From positions 3,286,001 through 3,350,000 of the forward strand of contig NZ_CP061947.1 in the NCBI RefSeq assembly GCF_014838715.1: a stretch of 64,000 nt of DNA, read 5' to 3'. The stretch is from Algoriphagus sp. Y33 (GTDB lineage: Bacteria > Bacteroidota > Bacteroidia > Cytophagales > Cyclobacteriaceae). Shown piece after piece: positions 1-8,780 of this stretch (position 1 is its first letter; each line of letters starts with the position of its first letter). The position numbers and the translations under genes were made by a program. Under the pieces are notes generated by a model that was not told the origin of the DNA, searched no databases, and saw nothing but the letters and a program-made list of their open reading frames with translations.

Positions 1-100
1 GTGACGAAAGAAATGCGATAGCCTGTCCCGAACACCCGGGAAAATCTTTCACAGCTTAAAATAACCTCCCGTGTGTCGCTTTCGATTTGCTCGATTTCAT
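1..100 (-). repeat. copy of a dispersed ~90-130 bp intergenic repeat, cut by the window edge
   Basis: Read on the minus strand this stretch begins ATGAAATCGAGC, continues with a GCGACACAC block, then an AAAGATT-like block and a TCGGGACAGG block. The same blocks in the same order occur in the tandem copies at 19003-19357, and in weaker form at 47738-47826. The repeat continues past the window edge. A minus-strand reading frame from an ATG at 111-113 stays open to the edge, but it runs through the repeat and is not called as a gene. The rest of the gap to 208 is AT-rich and should hold the promoter of the following gene; no box was clear. Confidence 0.5.
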
Positions 101-208
101 AACTAAACTGCATTTTGAATTTTACCTAAAAACCATATACATTGTTTCTGTTATTTAAAATATCAGACAGCAGTTTATAATTTAGCATAAAATAAATAAA
201 AACTCCAT

Positions 209-1174
209 ATGCTCCATCAAAATCCAAACCCTTCCCTTTGGACAGGCAGAAAATCGGAAACAGTTGAATACTGGCACCAAGCTGCAATCTCTGTAAAGGA
301 CCTCAAATTGGATGAAAATCAAAATTCTCCAAAAGTAGGTATCCTAGGGTATGCAGGGGAAGAGGGTGTCAAAAGAAATCAAGGCAGATTGGGAACTGCT
401 GAAGGGCCAAATGCAATCCGGAAAAGTCTTGGAACGTTGGCTTTTCACTTACCCGATAAAAGCCGAATATTTGATTATGGGGATATATATACAGAAAACT
501 CTGACTTAGAATCAAGCCATGATTTGATTTCCAAAACTGTTCTTAACCTACTGAATAGTAAACATTTCCCAATCCTACTAGGCGGCGGACATGATCTGGC
601 ATTGGCACATGGGAGAGGGGTCTATCAGTATTTGGATGCTAAAAACCAGAAACTGGGAATCATCAATATGGATGCTCATTTTGACCTGCGACCGACTATT
701 GACGGAAAGGGTCATTCAGGATCTCCATTCCTTCAACTTGCAGAGGAAAACCCGGATACTTTCCAATATTTATGTCTAGGGGTGCAGCGATCTGTGAACC
801 CCAAATCACTTTTTGAGACTGCGGATAAAGTCGGTGCAAAATGGATGGTCATGGAGGATTTCAGGCTGAATAACTGGGAGGTTATCCAGGAAAAAATCCT
901 GTGGTTTCTGGATTCTGTGGACAAAATCTACCTGAGTGTAGATATGGATGGTTTTTCTTCCGCTTTTGCCCCGGGAGTCTCTGCACCCTCTCCGATGGGT
1001 TTCAGGCCGGAATTCGCATTTAAAGTTTTTGAGCTGCTTGCATCCAGCAAAAAGCTTATTTCTATGGATGTAGTAGAGCTCAATCCTGCTTTCGACCATG
1101 ATCATGCTACGGCAAGATTGGCTGCAAGATGTGCAGAATATGTAGCAAGGAAGGTTCTGGGAAAAACGGAATAA
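209..1174 (+). CDS. hutG: formimidoylglutamase (arginase/ureohydrolase family)
   Basis: Cytoplasmic Mn-dependent hydrolase of the ureohydrolase fold, 321 aa. It most likely splits N-formimidoyl-L-glutamate to glutamate and formamide in histidine breakdown. The metal-binding motifs are intact: GGGHD (H128, D129), NMDAHFDLR (D155, H157, D159) and SVDMDGFSS (D245, D247), followed by the family-typical run APGVSAPSP. The N-terminal extension of about 45 residues is usual for HutG-type members in Bacteroidota. No other hut gene lies in the window, so the substrate is inferred from family resemblance; agmatinase or another ureohydrolase activity cannot be excluded. The next gene starts about 40 bp downstream on the same strand. 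Confidence 0.85.
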   Translation: MLHQNPNPSLWTGRKSETVEYWHQAAISVKDLKLDENQNSPKVGILGYAGEEGVKRNQGRLGTAEGPNAIRKSLGTLAFHLPDKSRIFDYGDIYTENSDLESSHDLISKTVLNLLNSKHFPILLGGGHDLALAHGRGVYQYLDAKNQKLGIINMDAHFDLRPTIDGKGHSGSPFLQLAEENPDTFQYLCLGVQRSVNPKSLFETADKVGAKWMVMEDFRLNNWEVIQEKILWFLDSVDKIYLSVDMDGFSSAFAPGVSAPSPMGFRPEFAFKVFELLASSKKLISMDVVELNPAFDHDHATARLAARCAEYVARKVLGKTE

Positions 1175-1213
1175 TATAAGCTCACTATTACCTAACCATT
1201 GAAGATCAGCCCC

Positions 1214-2413
1214 ATGAATTTAAAAAACAGAAACCAAGTTCTTGTACTAGTTTCCATTTTAATTTTAAGCTGTTCTTCAAGTAAGGAAGAGGCAGTTTTG
1301 CCAATTATAGAAATTTCCGAAAGTGATATTGTGGATTTTGATAAGGCAATAGAAGCTGTCGAATTTATTCCACTTCTGAATCAAGTGAATTCACCCGTCA
1401 ACTTGAATTGCAGTGTTTGGGATCTTAAAGTCACAGATAATTACTTTGTCTATTCAACCATTTGTAACCCCGAAGCCAAAATTCATTTTTTCGATCTGGA
1501 AGGAAATTATGTTAAAACCTTCGCAAAAAACGGAGATGGTCCTGAAGAATATCAGACCATTCAGGGAATCAACATTGAACAAGACACGATCAATATTGCT
1601 GTAGGAGGAGGAATTATCAAGCAATACCATTTTGTTGATTTTGCATTTATCGGAATGGTTTCTTTGGATGAAGAGGCTACTTTCATCCCCTCTTTTACCA
1701 AGATCTCCAAAACTAAGTGGATGACCTCTCCTATGTTTGATGGAAATGTTGACCAAAATGGAGAATTCAGCATTTTCAAAATCATGGACAGTTCCAATAA
1801 GCAAATCACGGATTTGCCTCTCAAAACAACTCCATTGACTGCAGAAATCAGTGAAGGAGAGTTCGCAAGGCTGGGACATTCCTATTTGCTTAACTACGCA
1901 TTTTCGGACACTTTATATCTATTTGAAAATAACAAAACGTCTCCGTTTATAGGTCTGGATTTTGGAAAAAGAAAGCCAAGCTCAGAAGATCTGAAAATGA
2001 ATGCTGAGGGTTTTGAGACTGCTATTATGAACCAATCCCTAGCCTTCAATGTCGGCAAAATCTGGTATACGGATAACATCTCAAGATTAAAAACTTTTGC
2101 ACTAGCCAAAAACCCGAACATGGATATTTCCAATGTGCGAACATTCCCTGTTCATGAAGTTTTTATAGACCACGAAACAAACAACGTAATTGCGTTTCCC
2201 TCACTTGCTGGTTGGTCAAATGGAAAAGGCGATGCTACAAAAGGCTATTTCTATGATGTCCTAAGAGCTGACGATTGGATCAATGCCTTGGACAAAGGTA
2301 TCCTTGGGAAGTATGGAGAGAAACTAGAGAAGACTTTAGGCGAACTGAGGGACTTTGAAGATCCTGTTTTGATTAAATACAAGGTGAATACCAAAAATCA
2401 ACTAAATTTATAG
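1214..2413 (+). CDS. 6-bladed beta-propeller lipoprotein
   Basis: Secreted lipoprotein of about 399 aa. A hydrophobic N-terminal segment ends in the lipobox-like LILSC, so Cys lipidation is expected. The mature part has repeated strand motifs such as IHFFDLEGNYVKTFAKNGDGPEEY, shown here only as a pattern with the GDGPEEY signature, which is typical of the Bacteroidota 6-bladed beta-propeller family (DUF4934/NHL-like). The ATG at 1214 is preferred over an in-frame TTG at 1199 because it puts the signal peptide at the N-terminus. Function is unknown; relatives are often near polysaccharide or peptide uptake genes, but nothing here fixes a role. It faces the dehydrogenase gene and shares a terminator hairpin with it. 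Confidence 0.7.
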   Translation: MNLKNRNQVLVLVSILILSCSSSKEEAVLPIIEISESDIVDFDKAIEAVEFIPLLNQVNSPVNLNCSVWDLKVTDNYFVYSTICNPEAKIHFFDLEGNYVKTFAKNGDGPEEYQTIQGINIEQDTINIAVGGGIIKQYHFVDFAFIGMVSLDEEATFIPSFTKISKTKWMTSPMFDGNVDQNGEFSIFKIMDSSNKQITDLPLKTTPLTAEISEGEFARLGHSYLLNYAFSDTLYLFENNKTSPFIGLDFGKRKPSSEDLKMNAEGFETAIMNQSLAFNVGKIWYTDNISRLKTFALAKNPNMDISNVRTFPVHEVFIDHETNNVIAFPSLAGWSNGKGDATKGYFYDVLRADDWINALDKGILGKYGEKLEKTLGELRDFEDPVLIKYKVNTKNQLNL

Positions 2414-2425
2414 CTTAGTTTTGGC

Positions 2426-2458
2426 AAACCTTCGAGGTCTTAAAGACCTCAGAAGTTT
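2426..2458. terminator. bidirectional hairpin between converging genes
   Basis: A 7-bp stem GAGGTCT/AGACCTC with a TAA loop is extended by an outer stem AAACCTTC/GAAGTTT with one bulge. It lies between the stop codons of two converging genes and includes the stop codon of the minus-strand dehydrogenase. Long U-runs are missing, so efficiency is uncertain. Confidence 0.55.
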
Positions 2459-5400
2459 AGTGCCTCCCACAAAATCTCCACCGGATGCTTGGCTTTTCTC
2501 CCTGTACCATCCGCTATCTGATGCCTACATGATGTCCCCGGTGCTGCTATGATAGTTTCCGCATCAGCTTTTCTTACAGCAGGAAATAGCACCAGCTCCC
2601 CTACCTGCTGAGAAACTGCATAATGCTCTGCCTCATAGCCAAAACTTCCCGCCATACCACAGCATCCGCTTGGGATGGTTTCCACACTATAATTTGCAGG
2701 CAAAGACAATAACTTCTGTGTCCAAGTCATGGATGAAAGTGCCTTCTGGTGACAATGTCCATGGAGTTTGATCTTCTGGGTTTTGGAAGTAAACAAATCA
2801 GCTTTGATGTTTCCGGCAGCGATCTCCTGCGCCAAAAATTCATCAATCAGCTTCACATGAAATTTCAATTTCTTGGCAGTCTCTGCCAATTCCTTCTTGA
2901 CTATTCTTGGATATTCATCACGAAAACTCAAAATAGCGGAAGGTTCTAAGCCTATCAGCGGGGAATTTCCACTGATAAGCTTGTCAAAAATTTGCACATT
3001 CGCTTCAGCGTGTTTCCTGGCTTTTTCCAGCAAGCCCTTAGAAAGTGCAGACCTACCGCTCTCCTCATGATCCACGACTTTCACGTCATAGCCTAATCTC
3101 TTAAGCAAGGAAATCGCCTTGATTCCGATTTCAGTATCGTTGTGATTGGTAAACTCATCGACGAAGAAATAAATTGATTTAAGCTGCTTTGGCGCACCGG
3201 GAAGGGAGACATAGTTCTTTTTGTACCACTTACGAAGACTTATCTTGCTGATGGCGGGCAAATTCCGCTGAGGAGCAACTCCCAAAACAGACTTCATCAC
3301 TCCTCCTGTAAATCTATTGCTCAGCATAAAATTGGCCAAGCCACCTGTTTTGGCTCCTAACTCATTCAGCTCATTGATATGGGCGAATACTCTTGATCGT
3401 AGTGGGATACCGTTTGTCTTTTGGTATTGGTAAAGAAATTCAGCTTTCATACTTGCCATGTCCACATTGGATGGACACTCCGCTGTACAGCCTTTGCAGG
3501 AAAGACACAAATCCATGGCATCCTTGATCTCAGGATGGTTAAAGGCATTTTCCTTTTTGTCCATCGTGAGAAACTCACGGAGTGTATTGGCGCGGCCCCG
3601 GGTTGTATCCTTTTCATTTCGGGTAGCCATGTAGCTTGGACACATCGTACCTCCGGAGCCAGGCAGCTTTCGGCAATCACCTGATCCGTTACATTTTTCT
3701 GCAAGACGGAGAATTCCGCCCACATGAGAAAAATCAATCAACGTATCATGACTTGGGGTCTCCATATCCGGCTCGTAGCGCAGAAACTTATTCATCGGAG
3801 CTGCATCCACGATTTTGCCAGGATTGAAAATATTCTGGGGATCCCATGAAAATTTGATCCTGCGGAAAAGCCCGTAATTCTTCTCCCCTACCATCAACGG
3901 AATAAATGCTGCCCGGACTCTACCGTCTCCATGCTCACCACTCAGCGAGCCTTGGTACTTTTTCACCAACTCAGCAGAAGCTTTGGAGATCTGATAAAAC
4001 TCCTCCACATCCTTTGATTTTTTCAAATCCAAAATAGGTCTCAGATGTATCTCTCCGGCACCTGCATGGGCATAATGGACAGGCTTCTGATTAAAGCCTT
4101 TCATCATCTCATCTACCTCGTCAATGTAATCTGCCAAATCCTCTATATCCACTGCCGTATCTTCAATACATGCCACGGCTTTGGGATCACCTGGAATATT
4201 GGCGAGCAATCCCAGTCCAGCCGAGCGAAGAGCCCAGGCGGTAGAAACCATTGCCGGTTCAATGATAGGATACGCATATCCCAATCCGGTCCTTTTTAGG
4301 TCTTCTACCAACGTTTCACCTTTGGCCATGGCCTCATCGAGCGTGTGCCCCCGAAACTCCACCATCAAAATCGCTTCAGGATCACCCTCCACGAAATAGC
4401 GATTCTTGCTGTATTCTATGCTTTCTTTGGTACAGTCCAAAATTATTTTGTCCATCAGCTCCACAGCCGTTGCGGGATGCTTCATCGCTGTCTGGGCAGA
4501 TACCATACTTTGGTGGATTGTCTCGAAATGTGCCGCCACTACGATTTCTATGGGTTCGGGAAGCGGGTCAAGACTGATTTTGATCTCAGTAGTAAAGGCC
4601 AATGTCCCTTCCGAACCACTTAATAATTTACAGAAATTGAATTTTTCCTGTCCTTCAAAAATCTCAGCCTTCAGCAGTTCATCCACCGCATAGCCCGTGT
4701 TTCTCCGGTGAATTGTCTTTTTGGGAAATTGCGCATGAATCTCTTCCCGGGCTGCCGGATCACTTAACTCTTCAACTACCTTTCTATAGATATCTCCTTC
4801 AAGTGACTGAAGTTTGGTTTTTTGCTGAAACTCGTCTTTTGTAAGCGCTTCAAATTTAGCTGTATTTCCATCGCTCAAGATGGTATTCAATGAAATCACC
4901 TTATCTCTAGTCACTCCATAGACTATGGATGTGGTGCCGGAGGAGTTATTTCCCACCATACCGCCAATCATTGCCCGACTGGCAGTAGAAGTAATAGGAC
5001 TGAAGAAAAGTCCATGAGGTTTCAGGTACCGGTTGAGTTCATCACGCACCACACCCGGCTGCACCCTTACCCATCGCTCAGCCACATTCAATTCCAATAT
5101 TCCCGTAAAATGCTTGGACACATCCACCACTATCCCATTCCCTACACATTGACCTGATAGTGAAGTGCCTGCGGTACGGGGAATTAATGAAGTCCCATTT
5201 TTAGCCGCAAAATGTATCAGTTTCTTTATATCCGACTCGGACCTTGGGAAGGCTACGGCCAAAGGCATTTCCCTGTATACTGATGCATCCGTAGCATACA
5301 GTGTTTTGGTAAGCGTATCAAATTGCAATGTTCCTTCCAGCTGGGTGGAAAGTTCTTGAAGTAAGGGCAAAAGGTTAGGTAGGTTTGAACTCATGGTCAA
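2449..5400 (-). CDS. FAD-linked oxidase / Fe-S D-lactate (2-hydroxyacid) dehydrogenase
   Basis: A 983-aa protein combining an FAD-binding PCMH domain (about residues 10-250, with the PRTAGTSLSGQ segment), an FAD-oxidase C-terminal domain (about 260-540, with HAGAGEIHLRP and GEHGDGRVR), a ferredoxin-like Fe-S region (CNGSGDC and CLSCKGCTAECPS, about 570-680) and a C-terminal CCG-type domain (HGHCHQKAL and PSGCCGMAGSFGYE, about 880-960). This layout matches YdiJ/GlcD-GlcF fusions that oxidise D-lactate, D-2-hydroxyglutarate or glycolate and pass electrons to the respiratory chain at the inner face of the membrane. The exact hydroxyacid cannot be read from sequence. It is monocistronic and converges with the propeller lipoprotein gene. 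Confidence 0.85.
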   Translation of the reverse strand: MTMSSNLPNLLPLLQELSTQLEGTLQFDTLTKTLYATDASVYREMPLAVAFPRSESDIKKLIHFAAKNGTSLIPRTAGTSLSGQCVGNGIVVDVSKHFTGILELNVAERWVRVQPGVVRDELNRYLKPHGLFFSPITSTASRAMIGGMVGNNSSGTTSIVYGVTRDKVISLNTILSDGNTAKFEALTKDEFQQKTKLQSLEGDIYRKVVEELSDPAAREEIHAQFPKKTIHRRNTGYAVDELLKAEIFEGQEKFNFCKLLSGSEGTLAFTTEIKISLDPLPEPIEIVVAAHFETIHQSMVSAQTAMKHPATAVELMDKIILDCTKESIEYSKNRYFVEGDPEAILMVEFRGHTLDEAMAKGETLVEDLKRTGLGYAYPIIEPAMVSTAWALRSAGLGLLANIPGDPKAVACIEDTAVDIEDLADYIDEVDEMMKGFNQKPVHYAHAGAGEIHLRPILDLKKSKDVEEFYQISKASAELVKKYQGSLSGEHGDGRVRAAFIPLMVGEKNYGLFRRIKFSWDPQNIFNPGKIVDAAPMNKFLRYEPDMETPSHDTLIDFSHVGGILRLAEKCNGSGDCRKLPGSGGTMCPSYMATRNEKDTTRGRANTLREFLTMDKKENAFNHPEIKDAMDLCLSCKGCTAECPSNVDMASMKAEFLYQYQKTNGIPLRSRVFAHINELNELGAKTGGLANFMLSNRFTGGVMKSVLGVAPQRNLPAISKISLRKWYKKNYVSLPGAPKQLKSIYFFVDEFTNHNDTEIGIKAISLLKRLGYDVKVVDHEESGRSALSKGLLEKARKHAEANVQIFDKLISGNSPLIGLEPSAILSFRDEYPRIVKKELAETAKKLKFHVKLIDEFLAQEIAAGNIKADLFTSKTQKIKLHGHCHQKALSSMTWTQKLLSLPANYSVETIPSGCCGMAGSFGYEAEHYAVSQQVGELVLFPAVRKADAETIIAAPGTSCRHQIADGTGRKAKHPVEILWEALNF

Positions 5401-5468
5401 AAATAAGCCGATGTAGCGGATTTAAGGAAAACTAAGGCAAAAGAATTTGGAAATGATCAATAGACAAA

Positions 5469-5520
5469 TGATTATCCGCTATGATGCCAGTAGTCATATT
5501 TCCTTGTTTTACCGGCGGAA
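5469..5520 (+). repeat. partial copy of the 6440-6605 inverted-repeat element
   Basis: It begins with TGATTATCCGC and continues ATGATGCCAGTA, with a similar following stretch, in direct orientation to the element at 6440-6605. The two copies flank the YdcF gene. Only the left end is recognisable here. The rest of the 264-bp gap (to 5664) holds AT-rich sequence with several TTGATAATTG-like words and no gene. Confidence 0.5.
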
Positions 5521-5664
5521 AAGTAGATATACATAAGAGACAAAATTCAATTCTCAATTTTCAAAGCATACCCCACTTGATAATTGTACATTGAATTTGA
5601 CCATTGATAATTGGATAATTGATCATTTCCCAGCTTTCTTTACGGCAAATATCAAATCACCTTC

Positions 5665-6435
5665 ATGTTTTTCTATCTATCCCAATTCCTGAGCTTTCTT
5701 GCAATGCCACTGACGATTATATCGCTTTTATGGCTATTTGGACTGCTGTATATCAGGAAAAAATGGGGGAAAAGATGTCTCTGGATCGGATTGATACTAC
5801 TCTGGTTTTTCTCCAATCAGTTTATTGCAAATCAAGCGATGCTGGCTTGGGAACCTGAATTTAAGGGCTTCAATGAGGTGAAAAATCATGAAATCGGCAT
5901 CGTGCTTACCGGTGTAACCAACCTGAGCAAAACAGCATATGACCGTACTTTTTTCAATAAAGGTGCTGATCGGATCACACATGCATTGCAGCTATACCGG
6001 GAACGGAAAATCAAGAAAATTCTTATCACAGGCGGTCAGGGTCTAAATCCTGTCAATCCTCAATCAGAAGCTGAGCTTTTGGAGCGGTTTTTGTTGATGA
6101 CCGGTGTTCCTGCAGAAGACATTATGATCGAAGATAAATCGAAAAATACTGCTCAAAATGCAGCGTTTACGAAGGAGTTTTTAGATGCAAAAGGAATTGA
6201 TACAAATCAGGAATTTTTGCTGATCACTTCTGCTTTTCACATGTATAGAGCGAAAGGGTGCTTTGATAAGGCAGGTTTAAAAACCCAAACTTTCCCAACA
6301 GACTACTACAGTCATGACACAAAATATGACCTTCCTGCATTTTTATATCCTAACCCTTCATCAATCGAAAACTGGCACAAATTGTCAAAGGAATGGATCG
6401 GGATTTTAGTATATAAGTTAGTCGGGTATATTTGA
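5665..6435 (+). CDS. YdcF/SanA/ElyC family membrane-anchored protein (DUF218)
   Basis: A 256-aa protein with two N-terminal hydrophobic segments (about residues 1-30 and 38-58) and a soluble DUF218 domain behind them. Family signatures are visible: EIGIVLTGV near residue 76, ILITGGQG near 118, the SEAE segment, EDKSKNTAQNA near 157 and LLITSAFHMYRA near 187. Members act at the cell envelope (ElyC affects lipid carrier use and peptidoglycan, SanA affects vancomycin resistance), but the chemistry is not settled. The gene is single and is bracketed by two copies of a short dispersed repeat. Confidence 0.8.
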   Translation: MFFYLSQFLSFLAMPLTIISLLWLFGLLYIRKKWGKRCLWIGLILLWFFSNQFIANQAMLAWEPEFKGFNEVKNHEIGIVLTGVTNLSKTAYDRTFFNKGADRITHALQLYRERKIKKILITGGQGLNPVNPQSEAELLERFLLMTGVPAEDIMIEDKSKNTAQNAAFTKEFLDAKGIDTNQEFLLITSAFHMYRAKGCFDKAGLKTQTFPTDYYSHDTKYDLPAFLYPNPSSIENWHKLSKEWIGILVYKLVGYI

Positions 6436-6439
6436 TATG

Positions 6440-6605
6440 TGATTATCCGCAATGATGCCAGTAACCATATTCTCTTTGCTTTACTGGACAGAAGCCCCCT
6501 GCCCGACGGCAGGCGGGGATGACGGGTGACCTAAGTGGCCTTGACGACAGTGTTTTCCGAATCCTATGATGCTTTTGTCTTTTACTTGAAATAGGCGGAT
6601 AATCA
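6440..6605. mobile_element. MITE-like element with 11-bp terminal inverted repeats
   Basis: A 166-bp non-coding unit bounded by perfect inverted repeats TGATTATCCGC (6440-6450) and GCGGATAATCA (6595-6605). Inside is a GC-rich palindrome CCTGCC-CGA-CGGCAGG. The left half is repeated at 5469-5520, and the TGATTATCCGYAATG core recurs in reverse at about 19280-19300. It starts just behind the stop codon of the YdcF gene. No target-site duplication was clear. Confidence 0.5.
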
Positions 6606-6659
6606 TAAAGAATATTTATAATCTCTACGCTTTAACTCTAAATTAAAAATATACTGAAT

Positions 6660-7544
6660 ATGAAATTTGGCAGCACAGATCATCCTGAGAATATTGACTT
6701 CACTCTACCGCCTGATCACCCTGACACGGCTGAGACACTTAAGAAATATAAAAGTGACGCCCCTTTTGAAGTGTATGTGGGCTGCGCCAAGTGGAACAAA
6801 GCAGATCTCAAAGGCTTCTATCCCCGGGGCACCAAAGATGAGCTGACTTATTACTCAAGGCAGTTTAATTCTATTGAGCTCAATGCGACTTTTTACAACT
6901 CACCCGACAAAAATCAGGTTGTGCAATGGAAAGAGAAAACCCCGGAAGGCTTTAAGTTTTTCCCTAAAATCCGTCAATCCGTCAGCCACTACCGCAGGCT
7001 TAATGATGTCAAGAATCTGACTGATGAATTTGCTGATTCTGTAAGCATGTTTGAAGAAAAACTGGGAATGGTATTTCTACAGATGATTGACAATTTCAAA
7101 CCGAAGTTTATAGACCGGGTAGAAGGCTTTGCCCAAGACTTCCCCAAAGGAGTTCCACTGGCAATCGAGGTTCGCAATGAAGACTGGTTTAAAGGCGAAG
7201 TCTTTGATGCATACTATCAAATTTTAAAGAATAATGATATCACCAATATCATCGTGGATGCGGCTGCACGTAGAGACATGCTGCATATGCGGCTTTCCAA
7301 TAATGCCGCTTTCATCCGATACGTAGGTGCCAATCATGCGAGTGATTATACGCGACTTGAAGACTGGGTGGAGAGAATCAAGGTGTGGAGATCCCAAGGC
7401 CTGCAAAAGCTCTATTTCTTTATCCATCAGAATGTGGAAAAGGAATCACCGCTTCTTGCAGAACATTTCATCAAAATGCTAAACAAGGAGCTTAACCTTT
7501 CTCTGAAAATCCCCAATTCCCCTGACAATCCCCTTGGATTTTAA
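6660..7544 (+). CDS. DUF72 (YecE-like) protein
   Basis: A 294-aa TIM-barrel-like protein of the DUF72/YecE family. The signatures are an early VGCAKWNKADLKGFYP segment, the SIELNATFY segment, FKFFPKIRQSVSH, the AIEVRNEDW run and a late YFFIHQNVE. Family members are cytoplasmic with no proven activity; structural likeness to sugar-phosphate isomerases has been noted. Length is a little above the usual 240-280 aa because of an N-terminal extension of about 40 residues. No partner gene is evident; the gene stands alone between a short repeat element and the ATPase gene. Confidence 0.8.
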   Translation: MKFGSTDHPENIDFTLPPDHPDTAETLKKYKSDAPFEVYVGCAKWNKADLKGFYPRGTKDELTYYSRQFNSIELNATFYNSPDKNQVVQWKEKTPEGFKFFPKIRQSVSHYRRLNDVKNLTDEFADSVSMFEEKLGMVFLQMIDNFKPKFIDRVEGFAQDFPKGVPLAIEVRNEDWFKGEVFDAYYQILKNNDITNIIVDAAARRDMLHMRLSNNAAFIRYVGANHASDYTRLEDWVERIKVWRSQGLQKLYFFIHQNVEKESPLLAEHFIKMLNKELNLSLKIPNSPDNPLGF

Positions 7545-7589
7545 AAGGAGAATTAAATCAAGGCTGGTTTGATGATTTGAATATTTATG

Positions 7590-7630
7590 ACGTACTTTAC
7601 GTTACGTACTTTGCGTGACGTACTTTGCGT
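7590..7630. repeat. three tandem 14-bp repeats upstream of the ATPase gene
   Basis: Units are ACGTACTTTACGTT (7590-7603), ACGTACTTTGCGTG (7604-7617) and ACGTACTTTGCGT (7618-7630). Each contains the palindrome ACGT and a near-palindromic ACGTNNNNNACGT spacing. The array ends 20 bp before the ATPase start codon, so it could be an operator array or slipped-strand repeat affecting that promoter. Confidence 0.6.
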
Positions 7631-7650
7631 AATACTGAATAATCAGAATC

Positions 7651-8772
7651 ATGAAAGAGCCTTTCAATCCATTTGTAATCAACACATATCAGGGAAAAGA
7701 CTATTTTTTTGATCGTGAAAACGATCTAAAAATGCTCATTTCACATATAGAAAATGATAGAAATGTAGTGCTTTATGCCTGGAGAAGATTGGGGAAATCA
7801 GCACTTATTCATCGTCTTTTTGAAGAATTAGAAACTTCAAAGGACTACGAAACGATTTACATAGATTTGTTAGTTTCACAGAATATGGATGAAGCCATTC
7901 AATCCATCGCCTCAGCTATCTATGAAAAATACGGAAAAACCACGTCCGGACTAAGTGCCGCAATACAAAAATTATTCGGATCCATCGGTGCCACCATCCA
8001 TTTCAACGGGCTGACGGGACTGCCGGAAATCACCCTTGGAATCATCAAATCAGGACAACAAGACCAATCTCTCAAAGCACTGGGAGAGTTTCTGCTTGCC
8101 CGAAAAAAGAGGATAGTAATCGCCATCGATGAGTTTCAGCAGATTGCCGATTACGAAAATGTGAAGGCGGAGGCAGTGTTCCGCACTTGGGTGCAGCAGA
8201 TTCCGGCAGTGAGATTCATTTTCAGCGGCAGCCACAGGACATTGATGGAGGCAATGTTTACGGAGAAAAAGCGGCCGTTTTATCAAAGTTCCCAACTTGA
8301 ATCGCTCCAGCCGATTGCCTTGGCTGCGTACACTGAATTTATCCTGCACCATTTTCAAGCTGCAAAAAAGTCAATCAGCCCGGATTCAATTGAGAAGATT
8401 TACCGCTGGAGCCGCGGACAGACTTACACCGTCCAGCTAATCTGCAACCAGCTTTTCGCCAACTATAAAAAAATAACCGATTCTACTCTCGATGTGGTTT
8501 TTGATCAGATTCTGACGCAGCAGCAGTCCGTATTTGCCAACTTCCAAAAAATGCTCACCAAAGCCCAATGGAATGTATTCCGGGCTATTGCCAAAGAAGA
8601 ACCGCTGCAAAATCCGATGAGCAAGGATTTTCTGCAAAAGCACAACCTAGGTGCTGCAAGCACAGTCAGAACTGCACTGAAAGCATTGGAAAAATTAGAA
8701 TTAGTCATCAAAGACGAAGAATACTACCTGGTCCATGAAGTCCAGCTTGCCCGATGGATGGCCAGACTATAA
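7651..8772 (+). CDS. AAA/archaeal-type P-loop ATPase
   Basis: A 373-aa ATPase. It opens with NPFV and a short lead, then a Walker A variant YAWRRLGKSAL (residues 42-52), Walker B IVIAIDEFQQ (D160, E161), an arginine-rich sensor stretch IFSGSHR (about 190) and a C-terminal winged-helix-like region (about 285-373). This is the archaeal-ATPase/STAND-related group, often with a role in switching or toxin-like signalling, but no activity can be assigned. It ends 8 bp from the converging hipA stop codon. It lies beside hipBA and a large helicase, which suggests an accessory cluster. Confidence 0.65.
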   Translation: MKEPFNPFVINTYQGKDYFFDRENDLKMLISHIENDRNVVLYAWRRLGKSALIHRLFEELETSKDYETIYIDLLVSQNMDEAIQSIASAIYEKYGKTTSGLSAAIQKLFGSIGATIHFNGLTGLPEITLGIIKSGQQDQSLKALGEFLLARKKRIVIAIDEFQQIADYENVKAEAVFRTWVQQIPAVRFIFSGSHRTLMEAMFTEKKRPFYQSSQLESLQPIALAAYTEFILHHFQAAKKSISPDSIEKIYRWSRGQTYTVQLICNQLFANYKKITDSTLDVVFDQILTQQQSVFANFQKMLTKAQWNVFRAIAKEEPLQNPMSKDFLQKHNLGAASTVRTALKALEKLELVIKDEEYYLVHEVQLARWMARL

Positions 8773-8780
8773 GTTGCATA

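Noticed and set aside
1..113. Minus-strand frame open to the window edge
   Set aside because: It runs through a repeat copy and cannot be judged without the flanking sequence.
7590..7630. CRISPR-like array
   Set aside because: Repeats are directly adjacent with no spacers and too short; no cas genes.
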